DNA from: Ceratotherium simum simum
Taxonomy: Eukaryota > Chordata > Mammalia > Perissodactyla > Rhinocerotidae
DNA: 64,000 nucleotides
Direction: 5' to 3'
Assembly: GCF_000283155.1 (NCBI RefSeq)
Contig: NW_004454163.1
Coordinates: 21,884,387 to 21,948,386 of the forward strand
Shown: positions 11,692 to 23,772 of the stretch, piece after piece
Layout: the number at the start of each line of letters is the position of its first letter
How positions within the stretch are numbered: position 1 is the first letter of the stretch
Notes under the pieces: generated by a model
What the model saw: the letters and a program-made list of their open reading frames with translations, nothing else
Told to the model about the DNA's origin: nothing
The model's database searches: none
Position numbers and translations under genes: made by a program

Positions 11692-12076
11692 ATTGAATCT
11701 CTACTTCATCTTCAAGGCCCACCTCAAATGTCAAGCCCTCTGAGAAGCCTTCCTAAACTGCTAGAAACAAAGATATTTGTTCTCACTTTCCTGTATTGTT
11801 ATAATCACTTATATGATAACATTAATTACAGTATTTTTTTCACTATATGGCAATTATTTGTATGCCCGTTATGCTCATTGGACTCTGAGTTCCTCAAGAT
11901 TGAAGGACTTGTCTTATCTATATTAATATCTTTAGCATTTTCTAAGACAGTGTGTCTGGCCCATAACTGGCTGGCTCACTGTATGTTTGTGGAATTAATG
12001 CATGAATTAATTTATTAATTAATATACCTAGCCCAAAAGCAATAAATCAGTAAATATTTATTGGACAAATGAATAG
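11692..12076 (+). mobile_element. L2 LINE 3' region
   Basis: A long plus-strand L2 match: cttcaaggcccacctcaaat, ctgagaagccttcctaaac, then ttggactctgagttcctcaag, a degenerate 'gtgtctggcccataactgg', and an end of gtggaattaatgcatgaatt type. A further ataaatcagtaaatatttatt follows. This is the family's classic order from ORF2 end to tail. Confidence 0.75.
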
Positions 12077-12867
12077 ATAATAAATAAGTACGACATGCCA
12101 AATACCATGCTATGGATTTTCTTTTGATCATATTTTCGTGTGATGGAAATATATTTGAAAGTAACGTATCCCATTGATAGCAGTTCAGAGCTCAGCCCAA
12201 ATGTGTGAAATTAATTTCAAAACCAAATATGCCTGCTTTTGTTTTGGTACTTTTCAACCTGAATATAGAATAAGTAATATCAATCCTACTTCAAATTAGG
12301 GTAGCAAGGAATATAAAATATAGAACTGCATTGTGCTAAAAACGGTGATCTTGAAATCAATAGTGTTGGCAGACGCTAAGAAATGTGCGTGACTTCTCTA
12401 GTACGTCAAAATTTCCTAAACAAAACTCTTTATAATCAAAGTTATGTTTTAGGGGAAAAATATAATCTAGTCAGTCAAAAAATGCCTGGTCAAACTAAAT
12501 AATGCATGTAACTCAAAAGTGGATAAATTCTGTTGGTTCTTGGAGCTCAGAAGAAAGTTTCAATTATTGGAAATGTTCAGCAGAATGTCGTCAATATACC
12601 TTCCCAAAAGGTATAACTCTGACCACATTCATGTGATGATTGCTATCTGAATTTGCATGGCGTGGGACATGGCAGAATCAACCTCTCATTTCTCCACCTC
12701 TACTCAGCATTTTCATCACCCAACTAGTTACATCTTGACTTGGAACCCCTTGCTTTTACAATCCCCTAAATGAAGATGGAGCATTATAACTACTTAATGA
12801 CTCTGAACAAAGCTGAGCTTCATCAAGTCAACTGGGAACGCAGGCAAGCCATTCAAGGGCCCTAAGG
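12077..12867. other. AT-rich noncoding stretch
   Basis: No frame, no named repeat, no RNA structure recognised. Confidence 0.5.
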
Positions 12868-12911
12868 AAGTCTACACCAAGCTGTGACTTAAAAATTTCT
12901 AGGAATTACTG
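12868..12911 (+). repeat. 44-bp near-duplicate, copy A
   Basis: This 44-bp segment recurs about 1 kb downstream at 13852-13895. Both contain caagctgtgactt, then aaaattt and aggaatta. About six or seven differences and no gaps by my alignment. It may be two pieces of one unrecognised old repeat family or a local duplication. Confidence 0.6.
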
Positions 12912-13851
12912 ACTTAACTGACTCTGTTTACAGCTACCTTTAGAGCAAAGTTAGTGAAAATGGCCCCTTCCTCTGCATTTGTGTTTTAAAGATTTTTCTC
13001 AGGTACATTCATGTGAACAGATTTAGCAATGATAATTTGCGGCTCTAATTCTGAATGCTGCTCTAAATCCTAGAGCAGTGAACTATGTCTATTTACCACG
13101 AAAAGAACAAGGTTTCTTCAATTAAAACTTCATTACATTCAAATTTAAGAAGGCATAACAAACTAAAACACTTAAAAGAAGGCCCATGCTGAATTGAAGA
13201 GTTTCCAAAAGGGAATATTTATGACACAGATTTTCTGTCATAAATTATTTTGCCTATTCTGTGAAAGTTAAATTGTGTTTCCTTTTCAATTATTTTCCTA
13301 ATCAATTCTGTTACATATGTAGAATGAAATATCTTTTCAGGAAGGAAATTCCAATCTATAACATAATAAATATAGGACATAAAATTTGACTTAAAGTGGT
13401 TGATTTGCAATTGTCTTCTGGTAAGCAAGTGTATTACTTGTAGAAAGTTGCCTGTACAGTTCAGGGCATGTGGACGTATCTGACTGGGTTAAACTTTCGA
13501 AATCCCTTTTGCTTTGGGGTTTTGTTCTTCCATGCTAACTGAAAATAACTACCCGATATTAATAGTTTATATGGCATGGTTACTCTGGAGGTAGGAAAGG
13601 GTGATAACTCACCCTCTGAACATTTTAAGCAGATTTGGAGCTGTGCATCTGACCTGATTTGTTTTGGGTGATGAGGATATTGCATTCTACAGGCAAGAAT
13701 GCATTTTAGTAATGATGCGTAACTATGGGCCTCTGTGGTCCATTTTCGACTCTCTGAAGTCCGTTCTATCAGTTGATTTTACCCATTGTATTTTTGTATT
13801 TGTTCTCTTTGTCTTCTTTTCTATTCTCTCCATCCTTTAAGCACCACAGAG
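12912..13851. other. AT-rich noncoding stretch
   Basis: Short frames only (69 and 74 codons on the minus strand). No repeat family recognised. Confidence 0.5.
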
Positions 13852-13895
13852 AAGTACACATCAAGCTGTGACTTGAAAATTTCAAGGAATTATTG
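13852..13895 (+). repeat. 44-bp near-duplicate, copy B
   Basis: Partner of the copy at 12868-12911, in the same orientation. Sequence outside the 44 bp does not obviously match, so the shared unit is short. Confidence 0.6.
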
Positions 13896-16800
13896 TTCCA
13901 CCTCCTCTTTTAAGAGTTGGCTCTCGTCCCGAATCTTCCTACTAAAAGGTTTTTTTTCTTGTTACTTCTGTCTTTCTGTCTTTCGTTATAAAATAAGCTA
14001 ATTTCTTTTTCAGGTTGCATTTTAAGTTTTAAAATGTGTAACTAATGAGACTAATTTCCCTATCTCCTTTCTTTAGTGCTCCTTTATATACTGTACTTAT
14101 GGGCTAGAATCATCATTAATTAGTTGATGTTTGTAAAGAGTTTGCAAGAAAGAATTTTGTGGTAATAGGGAGAGCAGAGAAAACTTGGGCTGCTGGTAGG
14201 AGGAGGAATACTAATGAATGTTAATCCCGAATGCACACGTCGGGCCTTTTGTCTTCAAAGTGGTTGAAAGAAGCACTAATTAATTATCATCCTATAGTAT
14301 TATGATGAAAACAGTATAGTCAGTGTCCAAGTGTGCCTGGAACAAGCACAGAAGCTCAGTTATTGAGTTACAGGCTATGCTGATGATGTTTCTGCTTCTT
14401 GTGCAGAGGGAGAGACATAAGACCACATCATCAAATGGAAGGATTTGGTTGAGGAAACAGACACAATTGATCACATGTGGCCATTCCTTTAGACACTGCT
14501 CGGTATTTGGGGTGTGACATAAGTAAAAGGAAAAGTTCATTAATAGCCAGGAATCAGAAATTATATTCTGAAGAATAAGGCATTGGGAGAAATTTTGAGG
14601 ATAAAGAAGCACTTGGCTATTTTCTTTTGAGAGTTTCTGGCAAATATGTTTTCTAATACTTTTACAGCAATATTTCTACAAGTAAGCTTCCAAAAGAATG
14701 CCATTGTGGCAATGTCTTCCAGGTGGGCCAAATCCAGGTGGTACATCCTGGGTTTGTCTTTGTCCTTGCTTCTTGTGTCACTGTCTCCCTATAAAGGAGG
14801 CAGAGCCAAGGAGAAGCCAATTAGCCCTCAATGCTCTTCACTTCTATTCCTGTGGTTCCAAGTCCTTCATTATCCCTGTCATTCAGAAGATAGCCCACGC
14901 TGGGGATCCTTGATGGTCTAGAATCATATTCAAGGAAAGCCAGTTATCATCCTAATTATGTTCTCATTCACAGTTAGAGTGTATTTTAACATCCCTCCTA
15001 AAGAGACATTGATCAGAACACATGGGACACATTTTTCCAGAGGAGACAGTATTATAGAAAAATACTATTTATTCTCCCTGATTCTCTCATTTTTCTCCAC
15101 ATTCCTTATATTGTTCACTAGTACTTATGAAAGACTGCTGAGAAGCAAACGAAACAGAATATTCTTCAGGAAAGACCAACCAAGGAGGAAGAGAGGAAGC
15201 AATGTCTTTGTGTTTTTCCCCATGTTCAAAGTGTAACCCTTCCCTAAATAATGCATTTGCTGCTAATTCAATAACCTAGTTCTCACTTGAGAAAAGCCTC
15301 CTCAGCAGCTCTGGATACCAACACTCGGGTTCTTAAAAGTGGGCCTCTTTTAATGTATATTTGATTACTGTGCTGTGCACTGAGAGATGAGGCATTATTT
15401 GGAATTCTCTGTGTCACTAGACATTACATGTAGATTTAGTCATAGACAATTAGTAAGCATTGACCCTCGCTGTGATTTACACTGTATTTCATGGGCTCCA
15501 AATGATCATTTTCTCAAAGAATAGAAATATTTTCCAACAGGGCAGGTCCTCTGGGTAGACAGAAGGTTCTCCCTGCCTTTGAGGGGTAGGAGGTGAGATC
15601 CTTGAAGACAGAGATGCAATGATGCATGGACTTATCAGGCAAAAATATGGTGTCAGTTCATTATTTCTCTACGATCTGGAGACACCATTTATCATGTATT
15701 AAGGAGGACAACGATTATGTTCATAATGTAGAATTTTAATAAATTGAAAATGCATAGACATCATTAGGCAACTCATCCTTTCATAGGTCAGGCTGACTGT
15801 GCTATTGTTGAAGAGGATGGGTTAGTATTATGAAGAATAGTTATCCTCACAGGATGGTGAGCATCTGCCATCCAACCTGAAAGATAACTTAAGACTATAA
15901 GTGATGTATTTTGACTATACCCCTGTCTCCACCTACAGTGTGAACACTTCTGTAATGCTAAAAATGTTGAGGTCATATTTGTATACTTGTGAAATTGATA
16001 AAGGAAAGAATCTTTCCTAGAGCATACACAGAAAACCTGTGTTATTCTATTACTCTCACCATAATGCAGAGATAAGAAAAGAGTGACTGTCCCTTACCCG
16101 TAGATTGGTAAAAAATTTGTAGATTTCTCTTTACAGCCTGCAGTCAAGACTAGAATTGTCAGAGTTTCCCTCTAAGCTTACAACAGCATTATTGCTTACT
16201 TTGGACTCTGGCTGATGGGCTGCAGATTTGTACAGAGCCTGGATTAATCTTCTGTACTCTCTGTGTCCTTCTGATGGAAATAAATATTCAAGTACGATAA
16301 AGGTGCTGGACAGTCCTGTAACTTTTCACTCTCTCTCTTTTACAACTTGTATGTTTGTAAACATCATATGGGATCTTGCAAAATTAAACCAAAACAAAAG
16401 AAAAGTTTTATAGTTTGGGGATCATCCTAGAGTTTCTTTTCCCAAAGTCCCTTGAGACCATTTATTATAGGTGCCTGGTGTAGAAATCCACCTATGTAGA
16501 TTCATTGCAATTTAGAACAGTCTGAACTAACCATTATTTATTTTTTGTTAATGAATGCTTTGTATGAGTCTGTGTGTGTCCGTGTGTGCTTGCATTCTAT
16601 GCCAGATTTTCTTCCTATTTTTAGATGGATACTTTCCTTAGGAATCGCCTCAGTCCTTGAAAAATCACCATGTTGTATTTTTTCTTAATTTCTCCTACTA
16701 GATTGATTACTAAGCTTGATTACTGTGGTCTTTTCCAAATATCATTCTCCACAGTTTTCTCCTTTAGGAACATTTGGTGACATAATTGCTATTGCTGCAT

Positions 16801-17140
16801 CTGGAGGTTGATTAGTAGCAACCAATTATTTTTGCTGCATTATTGCTGTCATTTAAATTTCTATAAAGTGGGACTGACCTACCCTGATTCTATCCTGCAG
16901 TCAATGTTGTTTATGGACAAGAGTCAAGAGAAACTTTATACCTGGACTTTGAAATTGAAGAGCTTTCCTGAGATAAATATGGGATGGTTTTATTAGAAAT
17001 ATTGTAAAATAAGGAATGAGAGGATGTGGAGTAAGATGAATCTGATAAGAGATAAATGTGCATTGGATATATTACTAGTTGCTCAGGTCAAAAAGAGATC
17101 TTTGTCTTCAAGATCTAAGTCAAAATATACCAAGAAGCTT
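13896..17140. other. Long AT-rich noncoding stretch, nothing recognised
   Basis: Frames up to 106 codons (14292-14612, minus strand) and 92 codons (14958-15236) show no domain and are flanked by no convincing splice sites. The part at 14700-14900 is slightly richer in GC. No named transposon, tRNA or snRNA seen. Confidence 0.45.
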
Positions 17141-17183
17141 CCTTGATGTTATTCCTTGATGTTCCAGTTACTGCCTTGATGTT
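17141..17183 (+). repeat. Three copies of a 10-bp word
   Basis: The word ccttgatgtt occurs at 17141-17150, 17154-17163 and 17174-17183. It looks like a small degenerate tandem duplication. Confidence 0.6.
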
Positions 17184-17204
17184 ATTTTCTGAGTATCTTC
17201 AAAT

Positions 17205-17412
17205 ATTCTTGACCTTATTTGTAAGGCCTTCTTAAAACAGAAATGTTCTTTAATTATTTAAACTTTGTATGTTCTCTTTCAATTAGATTGAAAAAAATAA
17301 CTCTTCAAGACAAAAACTCCTTTTCTTCTGGTGTTCTCCCATCTGTTTATACAATATGTGTTCAAAATGCAGCTTGTTGAAGGACTGGATGAAGAAATGA
17401 ATGAATGAATGA
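17205..17412 (+). mobile_element. L2 LINE 3' end fragment
   Basis: L2-like order, ending in gcttgttgaaggactggatg then atgaatgaatgaatg, the family's 'gttgaatgaatgaatg' tail. The upstream part, 'ttagattgaaaaaaataactcttcaagac', corresponds to the 'agactgtgagctccttgagggcag' zone. Confidence 0.6.
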
Positions 17413-19214
17413 TTAGGTTTGAAAGCAGACATTTCAAAATTTTCTCCAAAGTCAAAACATAATAAATTCCTAGAAAAGAAAGTTCTTTATTTCTAATTTG
17501 GTAATGTATTCTGTCTACAGCTTCCCTCTTCTGATCTTTTGTACCAAGATTACTCGGGGGCTGCGTTTCTTTGGAGGCCATATTTGGAAAGCAGTGAGAA
17601 ATTAAAAGAAAATTATTTTAGTTGTTTATTTTGCTTCTTGTTTTGTACTGTTCAACGCTGGTCTCTTGATTTGCAAACTCTTAATTTAATGTGGTTGATT
17701 TTTAAATCTAGATGACTTATTTAGGGAAATTTCTTATCTACTTGTAAATCTTATATTTTTTTGAGAAATAAAATTTAAGTCTTGTGTCTTACAAAAATAT
17801 ATTGTTCATCCAGTATACTTGTGAAAAGTATACAAACCACTTAGGGCTTATTATAAATCACATATTCATATACCATATATGATATTCTAAATAATTTACC
17901 AATATATTATGCATATAGCTTAGAAGGTCTATGTGTCAAAAATTCAGAGATTTTTTTTTTTTACATCTGAAATGAGATTAGATTCGATGCCAGTTGTTTA
18001 TATAGAAAAGTAGTTAGAAGACATTTTAATTCTTTTTTTACTTTTTTCCTGAGGGAAAGTCTTTAAAAGAGAAATTGTTTATTGAATTTTCTTAGGGAGC
18101 ATCTACAACAACAAATGCATAATTCAGAATATATGAAGAATTATGAACTGAAATTATAAATTTTGAATTTCATTTTAGAACTATATTTTTATGAGCCCCT
18201 ATCAGCAATGACAATTCCTGGTGTGGACCATAAAACAACTGAGGCTTGCAAATTAATTTGTATATAATTACACCCTAGGTTCTCAGACACTTAGTTCAGA
18301 TGAAAAAGTTGACTGCACATTGGTGTTGTTTGGATGTGTAGTTTGTTATTTAATATTTCCTCTGAAGCATCAGGTACCTAGAGCTTCCAGAGAACTCTGG
18401 ATTTTCTATGTCATATGGTCCTAGCAAAAATATAATTTCATACCCTAAGCATTCCCCAACCTAACTGATCATTGTATCAAGTATTGCATTTCCCAAATAA
18501 TTGTGCATTTTGTAAAGGATTTGTAAAAGATTCTATAAATAGTCTTTTCATTTGAAACTTCCAAGTTCTCTTTAAAGGGCAGACAAAATGATTTTTGGGA
18601 GTTTGGGGACTGATATTTGTTTTTTTAGGTTGAATTATAAAGCTCATGTCATCCTTATGAGACAGATCTAAAAGCAGCCCACCTTTGTTCATTAAGGTCA
18701 AATGAATGTCTTGGGATATATCCCCAAAGACAATTCTGAGTTCTCATCAGCACAAAGCACTTCTTGTTACAGAGAGAAATGTTTTGGTTCATTATTCCAG
18801 GAAAGGGTGCCAGAAAAAAGCAGTCTACTTACAACAGCAGTTTGAACATTTCCTGGGTTGTTGGAATACAGTGTGTATTTCATTGTGTTGCACCTGTCTC
18901 AAAGTAGAAGATAACTACTTATGAGCAAACACACATGTTGGCAAGTAAAAATATGGTCCATGTAGTTGTAAGTGGAGATGCTATTCAAAGGCAATTGATT
19001 CCAGTGTGAATGAGTGGTCTGTAGACAACGCTAATCAGCTACAATTTGTCACGATAACTCGTATATATGTAGAACTTTACAAATTTGTAAAGTATCAAAT
19101 CGAACGTGAAATTGCTGCTATTTGACTGTTTTTTCTTAACTTACAAAAGTGGAATTTCGTGTAGTTCAATCTAATACTTCCACATTTATTATTCCCCTTT
19201 GAAAAGCCACCCAC
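17413..19214. other. AT-rich noncoding stretch
   Basis: Very AT-rich, especially 17690-18180. Frames no longer than 74 codons. No recognised repeat beyond short poly-T and poly-A runs. Confidence 0.5.
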
Positions 19215-19310
19215 CATGGTTGAAAATACATTGGATTTAGAGCCAGCGCCTGGGTCCATGCCCCAACAATGCCACTTGCCTGCTGGGTGACCTTTACAAA
19301 TCCATTAGAG
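19215..19310 (+). mobile_element. MIR SINE fragment
   Basis: Phrases ggatttagagccagcgcc and ccacttgcctgctgggtgacc fit the tRNA-like head and start of core of plus-strand MIR. Confidence 0.55.
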
Positions 19311-19499
19311 ATTGAACAGTGATGTGTGGGAACAAAGAGAAATCTAATTCATGAGATATTTATCATTCTTTTGACTAATAGTTGCTAGATAGCCTTCTTC
19401 ACAGTGGTGATATGAAGGTGCAGTACCATCATGTATACAAAAAGGCTAGTGAACAATTCAAATGTGAATAATTATTAATAACATTACCGGTCATCAATA

Positions 19500-19665
19500 A
19501 GACATTGTCAGGTAGGAAGGGCAGGCATCGTTATCATTATTTTGCAGCTGGAGAAGCTGAAATGTAGGGAAATTCAATAAAGGTGACTGAGGTGACTCAA
19601 TGGTTCAAAAGTAGAGTCTAAATATCTAGACACTATTGCTCTTTTAAGGGTACCCTCTGGTGGCT
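19500..19665 (-). mobile_element. MIR SINE fragment, minus strand
   Basis: Minus-strand MIR landmark ttatcattattttgcagctg followed by a degenerate 'gagaagctgaaatgtagg' segment, equivalent to 'acagatgaggaaactgaggc'. Confidence 0.5.
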
Positions 19666-19773
19666 CTCTTAGTGTCAGGTGAATAGAGATAATTCTCCAA
19701 CTGGTTACAACAGCATTACTAAGACAAACCAGTTAGTCAAAAGGCCCATTTCTGTAGTGCTACATGATTGTCT

Positions 19774-19994
19774 AATAAAGTCATGAGGGCCGGCCCTGTG
19801 GCTTGGTGGTTAAGTGCGCGCGCTGCAATGCTGGTGGCCCGGGTTCGGATCCCGGGTGCGCATCGAGGCACCACTTCTCCATTCATCCTGGGGCCGGGTC
19901 CCACATACAGCAACTAGAAGGATGTGCAGCTATGACATACAACTATCTACTGGGGCTTTGGGGGGAAAAATAAAATAAATAATAAAGTCATGAG
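19774..19994 (+). mobile_element. ERE SINE, short form, with 14-bp target duplication
   Basis: Body 19788-19980, flanked by identical aataaagtcatgag at 19774-19787 and 19981-19994. The head is ggccggccctgtggc, with a tRNA-like region containing a B box GGTTCGGATCC at 19842-19852. The body has cagcaactagaaggatgtg and the tail is aaaaataaaataaat. The perfect duplication and retained CpGs indicate a recent insertion by L1-type target-primed reverse transcription. It has no ttagctcag tail module, so it is the short form. Confidence 0.95.
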
Positions 19995-20050
19995 GATATG
20001 AAATACCTGACAACTACTACTTTCCAAATCTTTTTTTCTCTCAAAAAAAT

Positions 20051-20678
20051 GTATTAATTGCCAAGCCTTGAAAGAAACCAAGATGACCTTCAGCAGAAGA
20101 ATGGATAAATAAACTGTGGCACATCCAGACAATAGAATATTATTTAGCACTAAAAATAAAGGAAAAGAGATATCTAGTCATGACAAGACATGAGGAATCT
20201 TAAGTGCCTATTACTAAATGAAAGAAGTCAATCTGCAAAGGCTACATACGGTATGATTCTAACTATATGACGTTCTGGAAAAGGCAAAACTATGGAGATA
20301 GTAAAAGATCAGTGGTTGCCAGGGGTTGGGGGTGAAGAGGAGGGATGAATAGGCAGAGCACAGAGGATTTTTAGGGCAGTGAAACTACTCTGTATGATAC
20401 TATAATATTGAATACATGTCATTACAAATTTTTTCAAACCCATAGAATGTTCAACACTAACAGTGAACCCTAAGGTAAACTATGGACTTTGAGTGACAAT
20501 GATGTGTCAATGTAAGTTCATCAGTTGTAACAAATGTACTTCTGTGGTGAGGGATGTTGATAGTGGGGGAGGCTATACATGTGTGGGGGTAGGAGTTACA
20601 TGAGAAATCTCTATACCCTCCATTCAATTTTTCCGTGAACCTAAAACTTCTCTAAAAATAAAGTTTATTAAAAAAAAA
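20051..20678 (+). mobile_element. L1 LINE 3' end (ORF2 end plus 3' UTR)
   Basis: Starts within the ORF2 C-terminal code and runs to a poly-A tail at about 20670-20678. Landmarks are agaatggataaataaactg, gaatattatttagcac, ctatatgacgttctgg, gatcagtggttgccaggg, and attacatgagaaatctc near the end. This order is typical of older L1M-type elements. The ORF2 frame is broken. Confidence 0.85.
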
Positions 20679-20747
20679 CTCTATTAAAAGTTTGAGGTTT
20701 TTTCCATATAAGGAAAGCCTTCACATTGCAATCATGAGAGCCACCTT

Positions 20748-20905
20748 GAAGGATAGTAGCTGTTATTCCTATTCTGTGGATGAGATAACAGGCTCAGAGA
20801 GATTTGAAGTACCTTGCCTGAGGTCTCACAAGTAGGAGTGGGGCAGTTCTGAGGAAAGCTTGACTCCATCCAGGTCAATAGCCTGTGCTTCTACTGTTAA
20901 GACAT
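20748..20905 (-). mobile_element. MIR SINE, minus strand
   Basis: Minus-strand MIR: attctgtggatgagataac, aggctcagagagatttgaag, cttgcctgaggtctcac, and a degenerate head end gcctgtgcttctactg. Well recognisable. Confidence 0.7.
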
Positions 20906-21867
20906 TATGTTCATTCATCTTAGACCTCGAGAAGCTCACAACACTAGTTAGCTGATTTGGGCAATTAAAATACATATACACAAAACAGAACATTATTCAG
21001 CAGTAACATATGAAGCATATGAGTTGGATCAAAAGTGAATACAGTGAAATTCAGTATATAGTATTGGATGACAGAACAAATGCTCAGTTGGATAGAGAAT
21101 ACTGCAAAATTATGGTATACATAGCTTTCAGAAAAAGTCTCAGCCTTAATTTTACTATACTTAAAGCACCCCCTAACTATTTAAATTGTATTATTACTGA
21201 TCCTAGGCTATTATCTAGAAGGGTAGAGTAAGTTATAGAGAAAGCCAGTTTACTTTGGAATTTGTATATGACCCTCTCCATCAACCACCCTTCCCCCTTA
21301 ATTCACCCTACTTATTATCATTTTCTGTTTATATTCTGAGCATTAAATTTCATATATATAATTTTGAAGTTATTATGGTTTTCATGCAACACTCAAAGAT
21401 TTTATACAAGGATTGCTTTGAGGGAATTCCCATGGGTCTCTTCTGGATGACTTCTCAATTTAATTCAATTTTACTGTCTCTCTGTACTGAGATAGTGAAA
21501 GAGTATGGTGGCTCTTGGGTCTCCATAATGCTCTGCCTTCCCCAGCTCTGAATTGTCGGTCCTAGGTGAAGATGGCTCGGTCCAGCTCTAACAGAGATAC
21601 TGGATGTTGGACCCTAAATAAAATAAAAGCAAGTTACCCTGAAACTGGCATTACCTGGAACAACTAGTGCTCTTTGTACCCAAGAGTGAGCCTTGACTAG
21701 CTTTCCATTCTTGTTAATGGGAAGATGCTTCCAGGTACCTGGACACTTTCTCTCACGTGAGTCAATCCAAAGTGGGGTCTGGCTGCCGGCCTGAGGCTCC
21801 CTCTGGCTATGTTCACTAGCAATGGGAACATTCCTTCTTTTTTTATTCATGATGAATAGCAAAGTAC
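20906..21867. other. Noncoding stretch, nothing recognised
   Basis: Frames to 102 codons on the minus strand (21614-21922) have no known content. No repeat family named. Confidence 0.45.
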
Positions 21868-22065
21868 TTAATATTGTGGATCCAGCATCAGCCTGCTTAG
21901 TTTTGAATCCAGGTTCCTCCACATGGTGGTTAAATGACCATGGGCAACTTTCTGAGCATCAGTGTCTCCATCTGTCAAATAGGGATAATAGTCTACCTAC
22001 TTGATAGGAACTTCATGAGACTAACTAGATTAATAGATGAAAAATGCTTAGAAAATTGGGCTTAC
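21868..22065 (+). mobile_element. MIR SINE
   Basis: Near full-length plus-strand MIR: gttttgaatccaggttcctc (head end), ccatgggcaactttctgagc, cagtgtctccatctgtc, aaatagggataatag, then cttcatgagactaac and the degenerate 3' part aaaaatgcttag. Confidence 0.75.
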
Positions 22066-22159
22066 CTGTCCAACCTCTTTGAAAACCCATGCACAATTGA
22101 ACATTTATTCTGAGTCATACCAGACCCTAAATAGTCATGCACTCAGCCTGTGTTCAAAG

Positions 22160-22330
22160 TGTCCTGTTAGCTTGGAATTCCCTTCTGTCACCTTTACCTG
22201 TTAAATCTTACTCATATTTCAAGATCCAACTCAAATACCACTTCTTCCCTGAAGTGCTTCCTCTTTTGTGCACCTCAAGCTCTTGTACTATAATAGCACT
22301 TATACTGTAATGTGTAATGACACTTATATA
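22160..22330 (+). mobile_element. L2 LINE fragment
   Basis: Phrases ggaattcccttctgtcacc, catatttcaagatccaactc, and cttccctgaagtgcttcc fit the L2 region encoding the ORF2 end and the adjacent 3' UTR. Confidence 0.6.
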
Positions 22331-22396
22331 CACCTAAATAAGTACAAGTGTATATAATAACACTTAAATGTGCCTACATAAGTATATACATGTGAG
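22319..22396 (+). repeat. Approximate two-unit tandem repeat
   Basis: A unit of about 40 bp beginning acactta, with cacctaaataagta in the first and gcctacataagta in the second, appears twice. Degenerate and AT-rich. Overlaps the L2 end. Confidence 0.45.
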
Positions 22397-22449
22397 TATG
22401 TGTCTATGATTGTGTATTTTAATAGATATGTGTGATTATTTATATACTG

Positions 22450-22625
22450 ATTTATTTAACAATCATTCATCACATGCCTCTCATGTTCAATGCACCCTGT
22501 TACATAGGGGACAAAAGGTGAAAAAGATATATTCCCTGACTTAAAAAATTGAACAACATAGAAGGAAGATTTTTTTTAAAGTAATTTATGCTATGATAAA
22601 TGCTGAAATAATAATTTGTATGAGA
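22450..22625 (-). mobile_element. L2 LINE fragment, minus strand
   Basis: Reverse-complement L2: aacaatcattcatcacatgc, an eroded 'ggcactgt' zone, tacataggggacaaaagg, attccctgac, then taatttatgctatgataaatgc. Order is right though similarity is modest. Confidence 0.5.
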
Positions 22626-23655
22626 TGCGAGAAATACGCAACATTGTATATATACACACATATATAAATGCATATTTGTAAGACATATTTACAAGTATAC
22701 ATCTGAAAGTTGATGAAAAGCCAAATTTGTAAGATAATTTCCAAAAACTAATTTTATTTCAGAACCTAATAACTGTGGTAGACATTAAATAATAAATCAT
22801 GATCTCATTTTCACATGTCCTAACAGATCTAAGCACTGTGCCCCAAGATTTTCACCCCTGAGTACTACATGGTTCTAAATTTAAATTTGCCAGCTTTCTC
22901 ATTCTGATGGCATCTCCAGCTTTCTGTGTCGCTCTTAAACTTTTTACACTCCTTTAACAGACTTTTTTGATTGAAAATGTTCTCCGTAATCTTAGCCATT
23001 TTGTTTCTTCAACAGAATCTTTTTTTTTTTCTCTTGCATTTAATAGATGATAACTTCATGTCCCCTTTTCTGGAAAAAAAAATGTGTCCAGGAGTACAAC
23101 TTGTCACAAATACTTTTAGAAAACCTGATTCATCCAAGTTTAACTAAATAGAATAGGATTGTTACACTGCATTTATGCACAGACAATTAAACTTATTAAA
23201 CTTACTTTTGAATAAGCCCTGTAATAGATTGAATTTACCTAGATTGCATTATTCAACGTTTACTGTCTCTGTTGCCTTCAGCAGATCTTGGCAGGAAAGT
23301 TAAGTCTATTTAGAGGTTTAGAATTTCTTTTTTACTGAAAGATCATTGTTTTGTTTCTCTGTTTTAAAATGGTATATCCACGTTACCCAGATGATTAGTA
23401 AAGAAATTGGATAGAGAACCCAAAAGTGTTCATTAAATAGCTTACTCTAAGAAATATGCACACCTCATAGCTTTTAAAATGTTATTCCTAGCCTGGCTCT
23501 TTATACTAAAACTAGAAAGAAAAAGAAAACAGCCAATAATTATTTCAGTGCGGACGGGATCTTTTATGTTTTGTGTAGCCATTTCTAAATGTGTAAGACA
23601 TTAATTAATATAAATACCATGTATGATATGGTCACATTTTGTAAAATTACTTTGG
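22626..23655. other. AT-rich noncoding stretch
   Basis: No frame longer than 60 codons and no named repeat. Confidence 0.5.
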
Positions 23656-23772
23656 TCTTTCTTTTTTTTATTAAAGTATAATTGACAAACAATATCCTGT
23701 TAGCTTCAGGTGTACGTCATAGTGATTGGATATTCATATATGCTACAAAATGATCACCATGATAAGTCTGGT
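23656..23772 (-). mobile_element. L1 LINE 3' end fragment, minus strand
   Basis: Poly-T at its left edge, then attaaagtataattgacaaac, tcaggtgtacgtcatagtg and aaatgatcaccatgataag. This is the reverse complement of the L1 3' UTR. The same phrases occur in the longer copy at 38251-38719. Confidence 0.75.

Noticed and set aside
19801..19860. tRNA-like region as a functional tRNA gene
   Set aside because: The B box is present but the cloverleaf is not complete, and the unit is the head of an ERE SINE with target duplications.
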